Part shown: piece by piece, positions 59,109-64,000 of the stretch
How positions within the stretch are numbered: position 1 is the first letter of the stretch
Layout of the letters: every line of letters begins with the position of its first letter
Source: Gemmatimonadota bacterium
GTDB taxonomy: Bacteria; Gemmatimonadota; Gemmatimonadetes; Gemmatimonadales; Gemmatimonadaceae
NCBI GenBank assembly: GCA_016712265.1
Contig: JADJRJ010000027.1
Location: 518,697-582,696, forward strand
Length of the DNA stretch: 64,000 bases
Direction: 5' to 3'
Made by a program: the position numbers and the translations under genes
The notes under the pieces: generated by a model
The model's database searches: none
Told to the model about the DNA's origin: nothing
The model's input: only the letters and a program-made list of their open reading frames with translations

Positions 59109-60551
59109 TCAGGGCGGGAGCGTCAACCGGCGCCGACCCGTCCAGACCACGATCGATCCGCAGCCGCTGAGCGTCTGGAATTGCGACGGCATGCCCGACG
59201 CGCGCGTGTACACCTCAACACCGCGGATGTCCTGCGCGGGAACAAAGAAGTCCGGCGAGAACCCCGCACTGCCGCCAACATCATCCCGTCGAGGAAGATC
59301 ACCGGCTGGCACATGCCGCCCCCTGTATGAACGGGCTCCGCATGTAGATCTGCGAGTTCCCGCGGTCCCGCGGACCGTGATGCCCGGATACCGCCGCACG
59401 ATGTCACTCAGGTACAACGGGTCGTAGCGCTCGAGGTCCTGCTCATCGGCGTAGTAGCCGAATCCGCTCCGCTTGCGCTGCAGGAAGTCCCGATACTGCG
59501 GCGAGTCGTAGAGACGATCGCCCACCACCTTCACGGTGTCCGGGAACGTCTGCCGCGACTCCAGCACCACGTCGAGCGACATCGGCGTCGTCGGCAACAG
59601 GTCGACCATCCGCGTGACCGGCAGGTACCCGATGGCCCGTGCGTCGAGCAGGCGTGTGCCTAACGGCAACGAGTCGAGGGCGTAGTACCCATCCTGATTC
59701 GTCGTCGCTTCCGCACCAGCGTCGGCCAGGCGGACCCGGGCCCCGCGGAGGGGACGGCCATCGGGGCGGGTGACGCGTCCCTGCACCCGGGCGCCACCGA
59801 CAAGCACCGGGACGACCACCGAGTCGCGCCGCCGATCGCTCGATCATTCTGGGACCGTGCGCTGCGCGAGTTCCGTCGGGGCGACGAACAGGTCGCGCAC
59901 CAGCAGGCCGTTGTTGGGGAGTGTGAACATCGAGGTCCCGGTCGAGTCACCCCCCTTCCACGCGCGCATCACGACCATCTCGTCGCTCGGGAGGTGACAG
60001 AGCCCAAACCGTCCGTCCGCATCGGTCAGCGTCGACCCCTGGGTTTGTCGCGAGATGGTGCCGCCCGTGGTGACGATCACGCTCCATTGAGCGACGACCA
60101 GCGTGGAGTTGACCGGGCACCTGTAACCGCGTTGCGCGCACGCGGCCGTGCCAGTACCCGCGGGTCGAGTCGGTCCCGCAACTCGCCCGCACGATCGTCC
60201 GCGGCGATGGCACCGCGAGCATCGCGCGTACGGCCGTCGTATCGCTGATTGAGACGCGGAGCATCGGCGACACCAGGCCCAGCGAATCGAGGACCGGGTG
60301 GAAGAAGCCGAGTAACCAGGTGCCCGCGTCGAGGGTATCGAACCGGAAGTTGCCGTCAGCGCCGGTGCGGAAGGAGCGTGCGACCGCGGGGCGGTCCGAC
60401 CGGGCGATCTGGACCGTGGCGCCCTCGAGCCGGCGTTGGCCGACGCTGTCGTAGGACCGTTACCGGAGACCGAGGTGGTGACCTGCGCGTCCGCAGCTCG
60501 CGCCCAAAGACCGAATGCCAGCAGGCAGGCGGCGAGGGCGACCCGGATCAT
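59109..60551 (-). pseudogene. Carboxypeptidase-regulatory/TonB plug-like exported protein, frameshifted
   Basis: ATG 60551: IRVALAACLLAFGLWARAADAQV signal peptide, then a carboxypeptidase-regulatory-like domain (DGNFRFDTLDAGTW in a shifted frame, later RVQGRVTRPDGRPLRGARVRLADAGAEATTNQDGYYALDSLP). The last third (SDIVRRYPGITVRGT, CQPVIFLDGM, SPDFFVPAQDIRGVEVYTRASGMPSQFQ) is a TonB receptor plug-like domain without a barrel. Two or more frameshifts near 59840 and 60150. Confidence 0.65.
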
Positions 60552-60724
60552 TGGTGTAGCTGCGCGTCGGGGTTGGGTCACGAAGTCGCCACCGGCAGGA
60601 CCGGTGGAGTCACACCCGACGCGCAGGAACGGTTCGGTGGGTCGCGCCCTGGGCTCACCGGTCGCGCGGCTCCAGGATGGCCCTTGGACCGACTGTCCAT
60701 TGGCCCCCCGACTGCCTGAGCGCG

Positions 60725-60754
60725 TGCAGAATAGAAATCGATTTCTATTCTGCA
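60725..60754. promoter_or_regulatory. 30-bp perfect AT-rich palindrome
   Basis: TGCAGAATAGAAATC (60725-60739) followed directly by its exact reverse complement. No loop. About 170 bp upstream of the TonB plug-like gene (minus strand). Its AT-richness contrasts with the surroundings; a regulator site or a remnant of an accessory-gene promoter. Confidence 0.7.
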
Positions 60755-60934
60755 AGACGCTCGCTCGACAACCTCGACTGCGGGGCCGACACCATCAAAC
60801 ACTGCCCCCGGCGAAGACGTCCTTCCCGGAAGGACAAGTGCACCATGAAGTGTCCTTCCAGAATGACGATCTCCACGACCTCGTCTCGCTCACGCCCTGA
60901 CGGCGGCCACTTCACGGCCCCGTGTCCACCTTCG

Positions 60935-61471
60935 TCAGCCCCTGGCGAAGGTGCATTTGAACGTCGCGCGCTGCCTTTGCGCGTTGGAGAACTGCACCTC
61001 GATGTCCTTGCCGCAACCGCCCGCCTTGCGTACCGCGGCGCTCCAGCTGGTCGGGTTCGATCTTGAGGATCGAGCTGGTGATGGGGGAGGCTCGACGTTG
61101 GTCCGGGGACGAGGACGGGCGGGATCGAGGACGCGGATGTGACCGAGCCCCGGTGAGACCCTGCCCATTGAGGAGTGCGCGCCCAGCTCCTGGTCCAGGA
61201 CGTCGGTTGGGGCCCACAAGAAGTCACGGGTGAACAGCAGGCGGTAGGAGCCTTCGCCGACGTTGAAGAAGGTGGTTGACCTCGGCCGGCAGCGGGCGGG
61301 CTCGCGGGGGGGCGAGGCGGTGACGTCGGTGTGAGCAGGCGCCGACGGCGAGGAGGACCGCGGCGAGCAGTGGATTTGACGTGGAGTCTGTAGGGTTGGG
61401 TTGGGTGGTGTTGCCCGGCCATACTGCAGGGAACGTGCGTGACGGGCGGCCACGTACCCGTTGTGGCGCAT
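60935..61471 (-). CDS. Hypothetical protein, probably frameshifted
   Basis: 178 aa frame; the middle (TTFFNVGEGSYRLLFTRDFLWAPTDVLDQELG, IRVLDP, later GCGKDIEVQFSNAQRQRATFKCTFARG) looks protein-like, the rest is Ser/Pro/Arg-rich and may be out of frame. A neighbouring frame offers EVNHLLQRR. No family recognised. Confidence 0.3.
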   Translation of the reverse strand: MRHNGYVAARHARSLQYGRATPPNPTLQTPRQIHCSPRSSSPSAPAHTDVTASPPREPARCRPRSTTFFNVGEGSYRLLFTRDFLWAPTDVLDQELGAHSSMGRVSPGLGHIRVLDPARPRPRTNVEPPPSPARSSRSNPTSWSAAVRKAGGCGKDIEVQFSNAQRQRATFKCTFARG

Positions 61472-61989
61472 CCACTTGACAACACCATGCCCTCGAGCGT
61501 CATGTCACGGGGCGTGGATGGGGACGTGGAACGGGGCGCCATGACGAATGGCTGGCGACGCCCCCGCTTCCCCGAGCACGTTAGGGCTGCGCCCTCTGCT
61601 GGCATCTGGCGCGGCGAGGGCGCGGGTGCGGAGCGGAGAACGAGGCTGAAATGCGCACGCATCATCGACCCCATGCGCAGCTCCTTCCGCAGGCGCGGGT
61701 CAAGTTCGTCCTCGGCCTGGTGCATCAACAGCACGAGCTCGGTGATGAGCGGCGCACTGCCGGGAGGTCACGGGGCGCATGGTCTATCCAGCGCAATCTC
61801 GCGCGTGAGAGGGGTGCTTCTGCGCCGCGGGCGCTGTCGTTCTCGCTATTGAGGTCGATTCCAAAACCGTTTCATCGCGTCGGCCTGCCATACGCGGAAT
61901 GCCGCCACGCTGGTGCCGCTTGATGCTCACGGGCGGTTGGGCCGTGTTGTCGCGCCCGACCGCGAACCGGAGTTCCGTCTCGGAGGGGT
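61472..61989. other. No confident gene
   Basis: Minus-strand text LVLLMHQAEDELDPRLRKELRMGSMMRAHFSLVLR (around 61750-61640) looks like part of a helical protein, but no start, stop or family can be assigned in this indel-prone stretch. Confidence 0.3.
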
Positions 61990-62810
61990 CCGTCCAACAC
62001 TCCCCGCGCCGCCGCAGGCAGCACGCCATGCGCGGTTGCCGACAGGGTGATGTGCGATCGCGCCTTTGCTGACGGGCAGTGAGCAGCAGATCAGGACGCG
62101 TTTTGGTGGTGTATAAAGAACGATCCGACGTACACGTCGATCGCGCTTTGGGAGCACGGCTATGGGCCTGCAGGCGACCAACCACTCTCGGCGCGCAATG
62201 TTGGCCGGGATGACGATCCGCAGCGTCGCGCGTTCGACCAGCGTCGCGCGTCCTCGCGCATCCCGCCGAGCACGACTTTCGATCTCGTGCGTGTGTTCGG
62301 CGTCGGCGTAAGCGGCCGCCGCCCGCTTCGCACGGCGCTGCCGAGCACGTAGCCTGTCGTGGCCGTCGCCGATGCTGACCGCCGAGGTGATGATGCTGCG
62401 CGCGAGGGCACCGGCCGCGTGTTGCGGTGAGTTGGGTAGGGTCGGTGAGTCCGGTGTTTGGCTCTTACCGTCCGAGGCGGAGGAGTGGACGCGATGTGGC
62501 CTGGATCGCGCGACACATCGCCTCGCGCCACGCGCCTTCGCCGGCCAGGAGCCGCAGCCGTCCCAGAGGTTTCACCGCGTTGCTATTCGCCTCGAGATCA
62601 GCGGATCGCGCGCTGGCGCCGCACAGCCCTCGGCGTCCATGGGACACGCGTTTGAGGAACGTCCGCCAGTCGCCGGCCACGGTGACGATCGTGAGGTGGT
62701 CGCAGCGGCGTGAGCGCGCGCGACGGCGAGGGCTGTCAACAGTGCGGCGGCATCTTTAGCGCCCTCCATCGAACCCGAGACGCCGATGGCGAGGCGAGGT
62801 CTACTGCGGG
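61990..62810 (-). pseudogene. Possible universal-stress-protein-like gene, frameshifted
   Basis: Minus-strand pieces: RPRLAIGVSGSMEGAKDAAALLTALAVARAHAA and IVTVAGDWRTFLKRVS (strand 1, helix 1, strand 2 of a Usp fold), then near 62080-62040 SKGAIAHHPVGNRAW, similar to the Usp C-terminal G-xx-G...GS nucleotide loop. The middle cannot be followed. Low certainty. Confidence 0.35.
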
Positions 62811-64000
62811 CGGCGGATTTGCAGGCGCCTGGGACGGTGCCGCTCGCGGCGGGATCTGCGACGAGGTAGCGGACCGAACCGCCGGCATCAAAGGAAGAGC
62901 GAGCGATCAGGCCAGGCGTCGAGGGCGAAAGCGTGGTCTGGGCAAGCAGGGGTCACCTGTTCCTCCCGGTGAGGGGATGTCAGGCATGAGCCTTCTGCGG
63001 CAGCGCTTTGAGTCGAGCGCGCTGGTCGGCGTCGAGTTTTCTTCGCACGGAGTCCTGGGCGTCGGGGGTGATCCTTTCGACCGTTACTTGTCGACGGCGC
63101 GCGTGCGCCGCTCCTCGGCGTAAAGCGGTGTGGTGGGGTGAGGTGCTGCTCGAGCGTTCTAGCCAGCTCGCCGCACGAGGCGCAGGTTCAGCCGGTGGTT
63201 CGTCCGTTAGCGCTTCGATGGGTGTGTCGGGGGCCGTGTCATCGTCCGCTCCGCTCAGGTGGCTGGCGAAACCGGATTCATGTAGCGCTTCAGCCCTGCG
63301 CTGACAACCCAGCTTGCGGAAGTAGTCGAGGGCCGTGCCCGTGGGTTGGCGACTGGTCCGGCGGCTCGGTGAGCGCCTTCTGCTGCCGGTTCCGGCAGCG
63401 ATGCGGCCGCCCGCCGGGCGAGTGGCGGCGTGATGCGTCGCTCGCGACCGCGGGTATTCGCGGCGGATGTCGCAGCGAGGACATCCCGTGGAGTTCCTTC
63501 ATGGTGCGGATGGCCCGGATGGGGCCGAGTTGGCTTGCCGCGGTCGCGGCGGGCCTCGGGAGAGCTGGTCCCCAGGAGTTTCAAAAAGACCCAGTAAACA
63601 TGGTTCTGGGTTGGAGGCCGGACGTTTTCCGGCGAGTTCGGCGAGTGTAAGTCCTTCTGGCAGTGGTAAAGGTGCATATCGACATAACGACATGTCAAGA
63701 CGTCGCGTTCAACCCACGCCGCACGCACACTACCTGGAGGAGCAGATATCGTGGAGGTCGCGGCGGCCATGGCCGGGATCAGAGCATTTCGGCGTTGGTC
63801 GATGGCGGCGTGATTTCGCCACACGGTGGCGAAATTCACGCCATTATTCGTCCCTTTCGGCGAGATCGGCTCGCTGAGATCCGACAGCACACATCCGCCT
63901 CTCCTGCGGACACCAGCGACCGCGCAAAGCCGCGCGGCTTCGATGGGGAACCTCAACTCATTCCCCGCCAGACCGTGCCGAGTAGTCGTAGCGGCAGTTG
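62811..64000. other. Unassigned end of window
   Basis: Several overlapping frames, none with a recognisable domain. On the minus strand CRYAPLPLPEGLTLAELAGK (about 63680-63620) reads like protein. The palindrome at 63813-63835 lies here. I see no RNA gene. Confidence 0.3.
63813..63835. repeat. Second copy of the ATTTCGCCAC palindrome
   Basis: ATTTCGCCAC-ACG-GTGGCGAAAT, identical 10-bp arms to the core of the palindrome at 57114-57142 with a different 3-base centre. Confidence 0.85.

Overview
High-GC (about two-thirds G+C) bacterial chromosomal DNA, most consistent with the phylum Gemmatimonadota or a close relative. This is an inference from protein content: two secreted HExGHxLGLPHN-type zinc metalloproteases, secreted CocE and acylase-type hydrolases, Big2-type lipoproteins and a TonB plug-like protein. 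No rRNA, tRNA or CRISPR array was seen.

Layout. 1-9.4 kb: E1/ThiF-like protein (cut by the window edge), a MarR-GNAT fusion with its own operator, a YheT-type hydrolase, a cysteine-less ArsC-like protein, an ABC-F ATPase, TerC and a large metalloprotease. 9.5-19.9 kb: a tightly overlapping minus-strand operon (MaoC, MFS, TetR, acyl-CoA ligase, dimethylformamidase-like hydrolase) divergent from an Ntn acylase and a secreted DJ-1-like protein. The two transcription units share a palindrome and look like one catabolic unit for an N-acyl compound. 20-29.6 kb: cold-shock protein, ispG, a beta-propeller lipoprotein, CocE hydrolase, an HD pseudo-enzyme, a frameshifted P-loop-less kinase-like protein, a cupredoxin and an Ig-like lipoprotein.

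29.8-40.2 kb: histidine biosynthesis. A promoter, a his-leader peptide rich in histidine codons and an intrinsic terminator precede hisG-hisD-hisC-hisH-hisA-hisB-hisF. An AbiEi/AbiEii toxin-antitoxin pair and an IS3-like element separate hisF from a hisN-type phosphatase. No hisI/hisE is visible. A 9-bp-periodic repeat family lies in two intercistronic gaps of this operon and at two other intergenic sites.

40.4-48.1 kb: accessory region with a DUF429 protein, a zinc-ribbon protein, a large exported protein joining YwqK/MORN-like repeats to an HlyD-like C-terminus, a coiled-coil secreted partner and a HAF-repeat lipoprotein.

48.3-64 kb: almost every recognisable gene is broken by single-base frameshifts, often at homopolymers. 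These include a second metalloprotease, a DUF4143 ATPase, glycogen phosphorylase, a sulfatase, a YhcG nuclease remnant, an Ig-like protein, a TonB plug-like protein and a universal-stress-like protein. Poor consensus quality in this part of the assembly is more likely than mass pseudogenisation. Coordinates and calls beyond about 60.7 kb are weak.
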